64,000 bases of DNA from assembly GCA_002709955.1 (NCBI GenBank), contig PAQY01000013.1:62001-126000 (forward strand), read 5' to 3'. The notes beneath the pieces were generated by a model. It saw nothing but the letters and a program-made list of their open reading frames with translations, did not search any database and was not told the origin of the DNA. Origin of the DNA: Rhodospirillaceae bacterium (GTDB lineage Bacteria > Pseudomonadota > Alphaproteobacteria > UBA8366 > Aestuariispiraceae). Below, in pieces: positions 29,657-38,832 of this stretch. Position numbers and translations under genes: made by a program. The first letter of the stretch is position 1, and every line of letters begins with the position of its first letter.

Positions 29657-30474
29657 GCATCCCCTCCGGCCATTGCGAAAAATTCGGCAAGGATTTTTGC
29701 GATCATCGTGGTATGGGTCATCGGGGCCATATGCGCAGCGCCGTCAATGATATGGGCGCGTCCCTTTGGGATGATCCGGGCCAGAGCCTTTGACATGGCC
29801 GGGGTAGAATTCGGGTCATCGGATGCGGTCAACAGCAGCGCCGGACAGGCAATCTGCTCCAAAGCCGTATCATCTGGCCCATCCGAAAAGGCAAAGGCGC
29901 GATAGGCCGCCGCATATCCAGGCAGGGACCCGTTGATCAGCCAGTCCCGGCAGGCATCATTCGCGGCTTGATTGGCCGGGGCTGGCGGATTGCCAAACCA
30001 GCGTGTCAGGGTCGGCTGTGGGTCCGCATCTTGACCGGACTGTGCCTGGGCCAGGGACGTTGCGCGGGCGCGAACCGCCTGTGCAGAAGTCGGACTGCGC
30101 CGATAGATGCTGTTCAGCGCTGCGACCGCCTGAACCATTTCTGGATACCGCGCCGCCAGGTCCAGCGATATCAGCGCCCCCAAGGAATGCCCCGCGATAC
30201 AGACGGGTCCAGGAAGGTCCCGCAGGCTGGCTGCGATCTGATCGGCATAGTCTGAAACCGTTGGGTTTGTCTTGTCGATCAGGGGGCTGTCGCCATGCCC
30301 CGGCAAATCAAGGGCATAGACGCTGTGTTGTTCTGCCAGACCCGGCAGAATACCACTCCAGCTTTCAGCGCGCAGGCCAACCCCGTGGATCAGAACCACG
30401 GCGGGCCCCGATCCGCAATGGTGCCAGGCCAGGCCGTTGCTGCTGTTAGACCGCGGCAGGGTTGTCCAGGTCAT
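29653..30474 (-). CDS. Alpha/beta hydrolase
   Basis: LIHGVGLRAESWSGIL, IAGHSLGALISLDLAARYP, ATGA overlap with flavin reductase gene. Confidence 0.88.
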   Translation of the reverse strand: MTWTTLPRSNSSNGLAWHHCGSGPAVVLIHGVGLRAESWSGILPGLAEQHSVYALDLPGHGDSPLIDKTNPTVSDYADQIAASLRDLPGPVCIAGHSLGALISLDLAARYPEMVQAVAALNSIYRRSPTSAQAVRARATSLAQAQSGQDADPQPTLTRWFGNPPAPANQAANDACRDWLINGSLPGYAAAYRAFAFSDGPDDTALEQIACPALLLTASDDPNSTPAMSKALARIIPKGRAHIIDGAAHMAPMTHTTMIAKILAEFFAMAGGDA

Positions 30475-31045
30475 GTCCCAGATCCTTCAGGTCCTGATAG
30501 CGATCCCCAATGCGATGATGGGGCCGTCCCCCGCTGGCACCGCCCAGCACGACGACAATTTCATCGGCGCGGGGCGCATCGGGAATGGCAAATTGAATGG
30601 TCAGATAATGGGACCGGCGGCCCGCATCATTCTTATCCATCAAGGGCACGCTGATCGGGGCGTTTGCCCCACCGCGCGTATTGGTGAAGGACAGGTAGGA
30701 TTTCGCCCCGACCGCCTCCCGGTAATGATTGCCGAAACGCAATGTGTGGATCAGGCCCGATGCGTGTTCGATCTCTCCATCCAGCCCCACGACCGCGGCC
30801 TTGCCATAGGCTTCAATCGAAGCACCGCCGCCTGCCATGGCCAAAATGCGTTCTGTCAGCATGGTGCCCAGGATCGGCCCATAGGCCTGTATTTCCGGTT
30901 TCAGGTCCTCAACATATCGACCTGCCCAGGGGTTGCGCACAACGGCTGCAACGGCGAACAGCCGCCAGGGTGTCTCGGTGGCCTTGAACCCTTCGATCAG
31001 TGTTTCTTCTTCAAAGGTCACTATTTTGCGAATTTCCGGCGTCAT
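30446..31045 (-). CDS. AA_synth/DUF1185 family protein
   Basis: IRKIVTFEEETLIEGFKATETPWRLFAVAAVVRNPWAGRYVEDL; internal start preferred over track start. Confidence 0.8.
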   Translation of the reverse strand: MTPEIRKIVTFEEETLIEGFKATETPWRLFAVAAVVRNPWAGRYVEDLKPEIQAYGPILGTMLTERILAMAGGGASIEAYGKAAVVGLDGEIEHASGLIHTLRFGNHYREAVGAKSYLSFTNTRGGANAPISVPLMDKNDAGRRSHYLTIQFAIPDAPRADEIVVVLGGASGGRPHHRIGDRYQDLKDLGHDLDNPAAV

Positions 31046-31151
31046 TTTGTCTATCCCATTGTTTATTATTTGGCAGTGTCCGGCTCTGGACTGAATTTGA
31101 CAAATGATGCTTTCGACGTCATAGGCATTAGTATCATTAATGGTTAGGTTT

Positions 31152-32084
31152 ATGCTGATGGCACGCGCATTACCCCCGGTGGCCTGGTTCAGGGCGTTTG
31201 AAAGTGCGGCCCGCCATTTAAGCTTCACAGCGGCGGCGGAGGAATTGGGGCTGACCCAATCGGCCATCAGTCAGAATGTGCGGTCTTTGGAACTGCGCTT
31301 TTCCACCATCCTGTTTGAACGCAAACCCCGTGGATTGGCGCTGACTGATGCTGGGCGCAGGCTGCTGCCCGATGTGACAGCGGCGATGGGTAGCTTAAGC
31401 AATGCAGCGGGCATTTTTGAGGGCGCATCGCAATCGGGCCTATTGACCGTCGCAGCCAGCGTCAGCTTTGCGCAATGGTATTTTGTACCGGGACTGGCCC
31501 GTCTACTGGATCCCAATCCAGACCTGTCGCTGCGCGTGATCACGACGGTTTGGCCCGACGAATTCAGTCGGTCTTCAGCGGATGTGGAAGTGCGTTTTGG
31601 AACCGAGTCCCATATGGGGAAGGGGGCAGAACGGTTGGGTCCGGATGAATTGATCGTTGTCGCTGCGCCGCATCAGGTCGCCCGCACCGGCCATCCTGTC
31701 CTGTCCACAGAGGCATTGCGCCAACAGCGGTTGATACAGGCTGTGGGGACCAGCGATAATTGGAAACGCTGGGCCCAGCATTGTCGCATTGCGCCCCTGC
31801 CAGAGCCGGATCTGATGGCGGATTCGCATGGCCTGGTAATAGATTTCGCCCGCGCTGGCCTGGGCGTTGGCGTCACCAGCGCGCTGCTGGCGGCACCCAG
31901 CCTGGCCACCGGGGATTTGGTACAAGCCCATACGATGACGGCCCCCGCGAAGGATGGTTATTTTCTGGCGACAAATCCGCGGGCCAATCCATCAGACGTC
32001 GACCTGTTCACAACCTGGCTGAAGGCAGAAATCAGCACCGCAACCGCACTGGCTGATGCAAAAAGACAGCATTTAGGATCCTAA
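31152..32084 (+). CDS. LysR family (GcvA-like) regulator, divergent to the monooxygenase cluster
   Basis: LPPVAWFRAFESAARHLSFTAAAEELGLTQSAISQNVRSLE. Confidence 0.92.
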   Translation: MLMARALPPVAWFRAFESAARHLSFTAAAEELGLTQSAISQNVRSLELRFSTILFERKPRGLALTDAGRRLLPDVTAAMGSLSNAAGIFEGASQSGLLTVAASVSFAQWYFVPGLARLLDPNPDLSLRVITTVWPDEFSRSSADVEVRFGTESHMGKGAERLGPDELIVVAAPHQVARTGHPVLSTEALRQQRLIQAVGTSDNWKRWAQHCRIAPLPEPDLMADSHGLVIDFARAGLGVGVTSALLAAPSLATGDLVQAHTMTAPAKDGYFLATNPRANPSDVDLFTTWLKAEISTATALADAKRQHLGS

Positions 32085-32112
32085 ACCAAGCTTTCCCGTT
32101 TGATCCCGCATC

Positions 32113-32142
32113 AAATGTTCAAATGAATGTTCACTTGAACGT
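32113..32142. promoter_or_regulatory. GlpR/DeoR-like operator cluster
   Basis: AAATGTTCAAATGAATGTTCACTTGAACGT: two AATGTTCA half-sites plus an inverted TGAAC. Confidence 0.45.
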
Positions 32143-32236
32143 CACACAATCATGACGTGGTTGTCACACCCGTCGGGTACCTCTTCTCGCATTGAACAGT
32201 CATTGAATATGCCAATGACGGGTGGCGGGGGTGTGT

Positions 32237-33016
32237 ATGTATATGACGACGGAACGTCAGGCGGAGATTGCGGAGCGGGTGCGCCAGAGTGGTTTTCAGT
32301 CTGTCACGGATCTTGCCCAGCATTTTGGTGTCACGACACAGACCATCCGTCGGGATATCAATGAACTCAGTGAAGCCGGGGCGTTGCGCCGTCGCCATGG
32401 CGGTGTGGAACTGCCCATTCCGACGGATAATATCGGCTTTGAAGAACGCCAGACCCTGAACTTTGCTGCCAAACAACAGATTGCGCGCGTCGTTAAATCC
32501 TATATTCCCAATGGGGCCAGCATCGCGATCAGCATCGGCACAACGCCCGCCTTGACGGTGCATCAACTGTCCGATCTGCGCGGTCTGACCATCGTCACCA
32601 ACAATCTGATGGCAGCATTGAATGCGTGCTCCTTGCCCGCTGTTGAGGTTCATGTTCCAGGCGGTGCCGTGCGACCGGAAGCACGCGATATTCTGGGGCC
32701 GGAAGTTGAGGCTTTCTTTGAAAGCTTCAAGGTGGATATCGGCCTGTATGGTGTCGGTGGTGTGGATGAACAGGGTGAGCTTCTGGACTTCAGCCGGGAT
32801 GAAGTCCAGGTGCGCGAAATCATTCGCCGCAATTGTCGGCGCTCTTTCCTGGTTCTGGATGCCAGTAAATTCGGTCGGGCCGCCCATGTTCGGGGTGGCT
32901 GGATCAGCGATGCCGATATTGTGTTTTGTGACCGGGAGCCCCCTACACAGATTCGCCAGGCAATAGAGGCCGCCGGCCATGAAGTCGTACTGTGTTCCGA
33001 TGGCGGTGTGTCATGA
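32237..33016 (+). CDS. DeoR/GlpR family regulator
   Basis: RQAEIAERVRQSGFQSVTDLAQHFGVTTQTIRRDINELSEAGALRRRHGGV. Confidence 0.92.
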   Translation: MYMTTERQAEIAERVRQSGFQSVTDLAQHFGVTTQTIRRDINELSEAGALRRRHGGVELPIPTDNIGFEERQTLNFAAKQQIARVVKSYIPNGASIAISIGTTPALTVHQLSDLRGLTIVTNNLMAALNACSLPAVEVHVPGGAVRPEARDILGPEVEAFFESFKVDIGLYGVGGVDEQGELLDFSRDEVQVREIIRRNCRRSFLVLDASKFGRAAHVRGGWISDADIVFCDREPPTQIRQAIEAAGHEVVLCSDGGVS

Positions 33017-34137
33017 CCGCCATGGGTAGAAATGCCGCCATTGAAGTGCGGGATTTACGCAAGGCCTGGGGCGATCAGGCGGCGGTCGATGATATCAGCT
33101 TTACCGCGCCAGCCGGGGAATTCACGGTGCTGTTGGGACCCTCTGGCTGTGGGAAATCAACCACATTGCGGCTGATTGCAGGGCTGGAAGATGCGACATC
33201 CGGCACTGTGATGATTGGCGGAGAAACGGTCACACACAAGGCCCCGAATGAACGCCAGATCGCGATGGTGTTTCAGTCCTATGCCCTGTTTCCTCATCTG
33301 AATGTCGCGGAAAACATCCTGTTCGGTCTGAAGGTGCGCGGCGTCCCCGCCGCAGAACGGGCCGAACGATTGCAGCGCACAGCGGCCCTGTTGGGGTTGG
33401 ATACATTGCTGGACCGCCGCCCCAGTCAGATATCGGGCGGCCAGCAACAACGTGTGGCCCTGGGCCGAGCGATCATTGCAGAAAAACCGATCTGCCTGAT
33501 GGACGAACCGCTGTCCAATCTGGACGCAAAATTGCGCCATGAGATGCGGATCGAGTTGAAATCGCTACAGCGCAAGCTGGGCATTACCATGGTCTATGTC
33601 ACCCATGACCAGGTGGAAGCCATCGCAATGGCCGATCGCATCGTGGTGTTGAATGGGGGGCGGATTGAACAATGTGCCGACCCGCGTACCCTGTATGATT
33701 GCCCCGCCAGTGTTTTCGTCGCGCGCTTCATTGGCACGCCCCCGATGAATATCCTGACCCTTGCGCCTTGCCCGGGGGGCTTGGCGATCGCCGGGGATGC
33801 AACCGCCCTGGTCGCAGGCGATTTGAAGGGGGCGTCTTATTACCAATTGGGCGTCCGGCCGGAAGACATTTCCATTTCTGAAACCGGCGGTGTGTCGGCA
33901 ACGGTAGAGCAGGTCGAATATCTGGGATCTGACCTGCTGGTCGATTGCCGTATCGCCGGGCAACCGCTGGTAATGCGGGCATCGACCCAGAATGCCGTGC
34001 GACCGGGACAGTCGGTGCGCCTCACCTGGTCGAAACAGCGCCAACATCTGTTCAATGGGGATACCGGGGCGCGGATCGACGCGCATGACGGCATTTCCCT
34101 ATCACCATCCGCGGAATCCGGGGGTTCCGATCCGTGA
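33013..34137 (+). CDS. ugpC: sn-glycerol-3-phosphate-type ABC transporter ATP-binding protein
   Basis: GPSGCGKSTTLRLIAGLE, ISGGQQQRVALGRAI, ATGA overlap with the regulator gene. Confidence 0.88.
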   Translation: MTAMGRNAAIEVRDLRKAWGDQAAVDDISFTAPAGEFTVLLGPSGCGKSTTLRLIAGLEDATSGTVMIGGETVTHKAPNERQIAMVFQSYALFPHLNVAENILFGLKVRGVPAAERAERLQRTAALLGLDTLLDRRPSQISGGQQQRVALGRAIIAEKPICLMDEPLSNLDAKLRHEMRIELKSLQRKLGITMVYVTHDQVEAIAMADRIVVLNGGRIEQCADPRTLYDCPASVFVARFIGTPPMNILTLAPCPGGLAIAGDATALVAGDLKGASYYQLGVRPEDISISETGGVSATVEQVEYLGSDLLVDCRIAGQPLVMRASTQNAVRPGQSVRLTWSKQRQHLFNGDTGARIDAHDGISLSPSAESGGSDP

Positions 34138-34211
34138 CACAAGAGGGCCACGCCATGCGGGCACAAGGCCCCAAACATCCATTCAAGTTCTCTAACCAGG
34201 AGTAAGCTGAG

Positions 34212-35498
34212 ATGACCTTTCTTAAGACAATGACGACGACGTTAAGTGCAGCCGCACTGTTGGCGTCGACGGCGGGATCAGCCCTTGCGGTTGATCTGCA
34301 GTTCTTCTTCCCCGTTGCCGTTGGGGGTAAGGCTGCTGACACCATTCAGGCCCTGACCGACGAATATGCCGCCGCCAATCCCGATGTTAAAATCGACGCG
34401 GTTTATGCCGGCAGCTATCAGGACACGATCACCAAGACCCTGACCGCAGCAAAGGGCGGCACCCCGCCCCAGTTGTCTGTGATCCTGGCGGTGGACATGT
34501 TCAGCCTGATCGAAGAAGACGCGATCATCCCCTTCGATGGTCTGGCAAAAACCGATGAAGACAAGGCCTGGTTGACGTCCTTCTATCCGGCTTTCATGGC
34601 GAACAGCATGACCGGCGGCAAGACCTATGGCATTCCGTTCCAGCGCTCCACCCCGGTACTGTACTGGAACAAGGAAGCCTTTAAGGACGCTGGCCTGGAC
34701 CCTAATACGCCTCCGGCTACCTGGGAAGAAATGGTTGAATTTGGTAAGAAGCTGACCAAGACCGACAGCAATGGCAATGTCACCCAATGGGGTGTGCGGA
34801 TCCCAAGCTCCGGCTTCCCCTATTGGCTGTTCCAGGGTCTGACGACCCAGAATGATGTGATCCTGGCCAATGATGCCGGTAACAAGACCAATTTTGATGA
34901 TCCGAAAGTGGCCGAAGCCCTGCAGTTCCTGGTCGATCTGTCGGTGAAGCACAAAGTCATGCAGCCCGGTATCGTTGAATGGGGCAGCACGCCAAAAGCC
35001 TTCTTTGAAGGCCAGGCCGCGATGATCTGGACCACGACGGGCAACCTGACCAATGTTCGCGACAACGCACCGTTTGATTTTGGTGTCGCCATGCTGCCTG
35101 CCAACAAGCGTCGCGGTGCCCCGACCGGTGGCGGAAACTTCTATATCTTCAAGGACTCCACCGACGAACAAAAGGCTGCGTCCTTTGACTTCATCAAATG
35201 GATCACGGCCCCGGAACAGGCTGCTAAATGGACGATTGCAACGGGCTATGTTGCCCCCCGTGCTGATACCTGGGAAACGCCTGCGATGAAAGACTATGTC
35301 GCTGGCTTCCCCCAGGCGCTTGTTGCCCGGGACCAGTTGGAATACGCGGTTGCTGAATTGGCGACCTATCAGAACCAGCGCATCACGACCATCTTCAACG
35401 ATGCCCTGGAAGCGGCCATTACCGGGACGAAGACCCCGGCGGACGCCCTGAAGGAAGCCCAGGCCCAGGCTGAGGCTATCCTGAAAGACTATCGTTAA
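34212..35498 (+). CDS. ugpB: ABC transporter substrate-binding protein (UgpB-like)
   Basis: LQFFFPVAVGGKAADTIQALTDEYAAANPDVKIDAVYAGSYQDTITKTL. Confidence 0.85.
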   Translation: MTFLKTMTTTLSAAALLASTAGSALAVDLQFFFPVAVGGKAADTIQALTDEYAAANPDVKIDAVYAGSYQDTITKTLTAAKGGTPPQLSVILAVDMFSLIEEDAIIPFDGLAKTDEDKAWLTSFYPAFMANSMTGGKTYGIPFQRSTPVLYWNKEAFKDAGLDPNTPPATWEEMVEFGKKLTKTDSNGNVTQWGVRIPSSGFPYWLFQGLTTQNDVILANDAGNKTNFDDPKVAEALQFLVDLSVKHKVMQPGIVEWGSTPKAFFEGQAAMIWTTTGNLTNVRDNAPFDFGVAMLPANKRRGAPTGGGNFYIFKDSTDEQKAASFDFIKWITAPEQAAKWTIATGYVAPRADTWETPAMKDYVAGFPQALVARDQLEYAVAELATYQNQRITTIFNDALEAAITGTKTPADALKEAQAQAEAILKDYR

Positions 35499-35506
35499 GC
35501 CTACCC

Positions 35507-35546
35507 GCTGCCGGTCGGTCTTTGGGCTGACCGGCAGCCCTTTTTT
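35507..35546 (+). terminator. Intra-operon terminator/attenuator hairpin after ugpB
   Basis: GCTGCCGGTC...GACCGGCAGC perfect 10-bp stem followed by CCTTTTTT. Confidence 0.75.
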
Positions 35547-35560
35547 ACTGGATATTGATC

Positions 35561-36436
35561 ATGACCCACAGACGCGAATGGATCTATGCCTGGCTGCTGT
35601 TAAGCCCTGCGCTGGTATTGCTGTTCGCGTTTACCCATATCCCTGCCATTTCCACGATATGGGACAGTTTCTTTTCCACCCCGCGCGGCATTCGCCCGTC
35701 CAAATTTGTCGGCTTGGAAAACTATGAAAAGCTGCTGATGGATGACACCTTCTGGCAGGTTTTCTGGAACAGCATCTGGTATGCGGTTGTCACCATCCCC
35801 GTTTCGGTCGCCCTGGCTTTGCTGATGGCAATATGGGTCGATGGAAAACTGTCGGGCCGAAGCTTCGTGCGGTTGGCCTATTTCGCGCCGACCGTCCTGC
35901 CGCTGATCGCGGTCGCCAATATCTGGATGTTTTTCTACACGCCGGGTTTCGGCCTGATCGATCAGATCAGTGGGGCGTTGGGGTATCCCAGCGTCAACTG
36001 GCTGGGCAATCCAGAGCTTGCGCTGGGCTCCATCATGGTGGTGTCGATCTGGAAAGAGGCGGGGTTCTTTATGATCTTTTACCTGGCCGCCCTGCAATCC
36101 ATCCCGCCCGTCCTGCGCGAAGCCGCCGCCATAGAAGGGGCCAGCCGCTGGACCTTTTTCCGGCGCGTAACCTTTCCGTTGCTGATGCCGACAACACTGT
36201 TTGTTTCGATCAATGCCGTGATCAATTCCTTCCGTATGGTCGATCATGTGTTTGTGATGACCGAAGGCGGGCCGAATAACGCCAGTTCGCTGTTGCTGTT
36301 CTATATTTATGAAACAGCCTTCAAATTCTGGGACACCGCCTATGCCTCGACCCTGACCGTTGTGTTGCTGGTTCTGTTGTCAGTCATTGCGCTGGGTCAG
36401 TTTCTCCTCCTCGACAAGCGGGTGCATTACCGATGA
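35561..36436 (+). CDS. ugpA: ABC transporter permease (UgpA-like)
   Basis: MTHRREWIYAWLLLSPALVLLFAFTHIPAISTIWDSFFSTP; EAA loop LREAAAIEGASRWTFFRRVTFPLL. Confidence 0.88.
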   Translation: MTHRREWIYAWLLLSPALVLLFAFTHIPAISTIWDSFFSTPRGIRPSKFVGLENYEKLLMDDTFWQVFWNSIWYAVVTIPVSVALALLMAIWVDGKLSGRSFVRLAYFAPTVLPLIAVANIWMFFYTPGFGLIDQISGALGYPSVNWLGNPELALGSIMVVSIWKEAGFFMIFYLAALQSIPPVLREAAAIEGASRWTFFRRVTFPLLMPTTLFVSINAVINSFRMVDHVFVMTEGGPNNASSLLLFYIYETAFKFWDTAYASTLTVVLLVLLSVIALGQFLLLDKRVHYR

Positions 36437-37248
36437 TGGCGACACGGTTTGATCGCTGGTTGAATACGCTGGGTGCCTGGACCTTGGCGCTGATATGGTT
36501 TCTGCCTTTGATCTATGCGGTCTGGACCGCCATTCATCCCGGTGCCTATGCAACCCGGTTTGAGCTTTTCGCGCCGCTGACATTGGAGAATTTCTCCAAC
36601 GCCTGGAACGCGGCCCCGTTTGCGCGGTATTTCCTGAACAGTTTTCTGCTGGTGACCTTCATTCTGATTGGACAGTTCGTTCTGTGCACGCTGGCGGCCT
36701 ATGCCTTTGTGCGCTTCACCTTTCCGGGGCGGGGAATTCTGTTCGCGCTGGTCCTGCTGCAGCTTCTGGTCATGCCCGATATTCTGATTGTGGAGAATTA
36801 TGCGACGATGCGGAAGCTGGGGCTGGTCGATACGATCGCTGCCATTGGCCTGCCCTATATCGCGTCGGGCTTTGGCATTTTCCTGTTGCGCCAGACGTTC
36901 AAGACCGTGCCCAAGGAATTGGAAGAAGCCGCCCGGATCGAAGGGGCCGGGCCGCTGACGGTTCTGTGGCGGGTCTATGTGCCACTGGCAAAACCAACCT
37001 ATCTGGCCTATGGCCTTGTTTCGGTCAGCCACCATTGGAACAATTTCCTCTGGCCACTGATCGTCACCAATTCGGTAGAAACACGCCCGGTGACCGTGGG
37101 CCTATCGATCTTCTCCTCAGTCGATCAGGGCGTAGACTGGTCCATCATCAACGCCGCCACCCTGATGACCTCCGGCCCCCTGCTGATCGCCTTCCTATTG
37201 TTCCAACGCCAATTCGTCCAAAGCTTCATGCGCGCGGGGATACGGTAG
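36433..37248 (+). CDS. ugpE: ABC transporter permease (UgpE-like)
   Basis: ELEEAARIEGAGPLTVLWRVYVPLAKP; ATGA overlap with ugpA. Confidence 0.88.
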   Translation: MMATRFDRWLNTLGAWTLALIWFLPLIYAVWTAIHPGAYATRFELFAPLTLENFSNAWNAAPFARYFLNSFLLVTFILIGQFVLCTLAAYAFVRFTFPGRGILFALVLLQLLVMPDILIVENYATMRKLGLVDTIAAIGLPYIASGFGIFLLRQTFKTVPKELEEAARIEGAGPLTVLWRVYVPLAKPTYLAYGLVSVSHHWNNFLWPLIVTNSVETRPVTVGLSIFSSVDQGVDWSIINAATLMTSGPLLIAFLLFQRQFVQSFMRAGIR

Positions 37249-37363
37249 TTTGGCTCCACATCCATGTTAAGCGTATCCTGGTGTATAACGGGGTTAGGGA
37301 GCGATTCATCGCTCCTCGCTTTGCAGGTTATCTCCTTACCGCGCTGGCCATACCGATCAGCCG

Positions 37364-38722
37364 TCAGATACGGACAACCAACAGCGTCGCACTGCCGCCG
37401 GTGGAGAGTTCCCATTCTTCGCGCGCGACTTCTTTTCCGTCTTCGGTTTTTACCCAGAAAAGCGCCGTGTTCTCGCCACTGCTTCCCTGATTGAGCGCTT
37501 TGATCTCGATTACATTGTCGCCGATCGAGAGCGGCATCTGGATCTCTTGGACCGCATGTGCCAGCGTCAAGGTCTCCACGGCCTGGCCGTTGAGTAAAAT
37601 CGTCACGCGATCACCATCCTCAGAGCCATGATCTGAGGCATAGATCATGACCGAGGTGGCATCGGTTTCGACGTGCCCCAAAAACTGCTGGCTGCTTCTG
37701 CGCAGCGCATCAATCTTTTCCCGCTGCGCCTGACGCTCTGCAGCAAGGGCAAGCGCGTTGGCAACGCGTTCCTCGCCAGAGGCCTTAGGCTCGTCGGAGG
37801 TTGCTGCAGACGGTGCGGGAATGGTCGGCGGGGACGCACCGGGATCGTCACCGAATGCCGACTCCAAGGTATTTTCCAGCGCGGTGACATTGGTTGGTGG
37901 TGGTGCATTCTCCGCCGGTTTGGCGGCCGCAGACAGACGCGCCAAGCCCTCGCGGCAAAGTGCTTCCATTTCCCGAGAGATCGCATTTACGTTGAACTCG
38001 GGTTCTAGCAGTTTCAGGTTTTCGACGTCGAAGCCGACGGCGAAAACCCGCTTTGCGGTCGCTTCGTTATAGAAACTGCCATCTGCGCGTTGAAGCAGGG
38101 CATCCCAATCAGGGCTGCCGCTCACAGACAGTCCATAGTCTTGCGGTGCCTTGACCATAGAATCTGGACGGAAGCGCACATGCATGCCGGCAACCTGTAC
38201 GCGGTCGCCAGCGATCATGATCGCCTCGTTCGGCACTATGTCGAGGGAGAACTGTGAGTTGGACAAAAACGCGCTTTTCTCAAAAGCAGTTGCGAAACGC
38301 TTCGTCTTGCGGATGTTCACAAGCGGCTTCTCTATCGCCGTCAGCCCATCCTCTTCATTGTTCCTCAGATATTCCCAGCATTTATCGGTTGCGTTTACAA
38401 CTGCGACATCGGCAAGGGTGTATCGGCCACGGAATGCCATCAGCGGTTCTTGCGCCAGCAGGCCAAAGCGGTACTCCATGGTCAGATCGAAAAAGGAGAT
38501 AGCACCGTTTCGAGGTCCCAACCCTGCCGCCATCACAGACAGGCGGGCCGACGGGTCCAGCAGCGACAGCCGTCCTTCGCGTAGATTCGCTGCCTGGGCG
38601 GAATATGCCAACGAGCAAAGAAAGAGAAAAACCGTTGTGAGAATGTATTGCAGCGGCTGATACTGCCAGGACAACATTCGGATCATAGGAACACACTTTC
38701 GACCGCAGAAATTCAACGCCAA
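37364..38722 (-). CDS. Secreted protein of unknown function with C-terminal beta-type domain
   Basis: Signal-like ILTTVFLFLCSLAYSAQA; C-terminal YASDHGSEDGDRVTILLNGQAVETLTL...IGDNVIEIKALNQGSSGENTALFWV resembles a DGD.(V/I)..(Y/L)LNG..NTA repeat-type domain. Confidence 0.65.
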   Translation of the reverse strand: MALNFCGRKCVPMIRMLSWQYQPLQYILTTVFLFLCSLAYSAQAANLREGRLSLLDPSARLSVMAAGLGPRNGAISFFDLTMEYRFGLLAQEPLMAFRGRYTLADVAVVNATDKCWEYLRNNEEDGLTAIEKPLVNIRKTKRFATAFEKSAFLSNSQFSLDIVPNEAIMIAGDRVQVAGMHVRFRPDSMVKAPQDYGLSVSGSPDWDALLQRADGSFYNEATAKRVFAVGFDVENLKLLEPEFNVNAISREMEALCREGLARLSAAAKPAENAPPPTNVTALENTLESAFGDDPGASPPTIPAPSAATSDEPKASGEERVANALALAAERQAQREKIDALRRSSQQFLGHVETDATSVMIYASDHGSEDGDRVTILLNGQAVETLTLAHAVQEIQMPLSIGDNVIEIKALNQGSSGENTALFWVKTEDGKEVAREEWELSTGGSATLLVVRI

Positions 38723-38778
38723 TGCTCAGGATTGCGGTCATGGAACCACATAATCCCTATGAATAATCTTGCATACAA

Positions 38779-38800
38779 ATTCAGAATAAATATTTTGAAT
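38779..38800. promoter_or_regulatory. Near-perfect palindrome shared by two divergent accessory genes
   Basis: ATTCAGAATA-AA-TATTTTGAAT (9 of 10 positions complementary). Confidence 0.5.
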
Positions 38801-38832
38801 AGCCAGTAAAGGAATTTGTTGGAGAGTGATTC

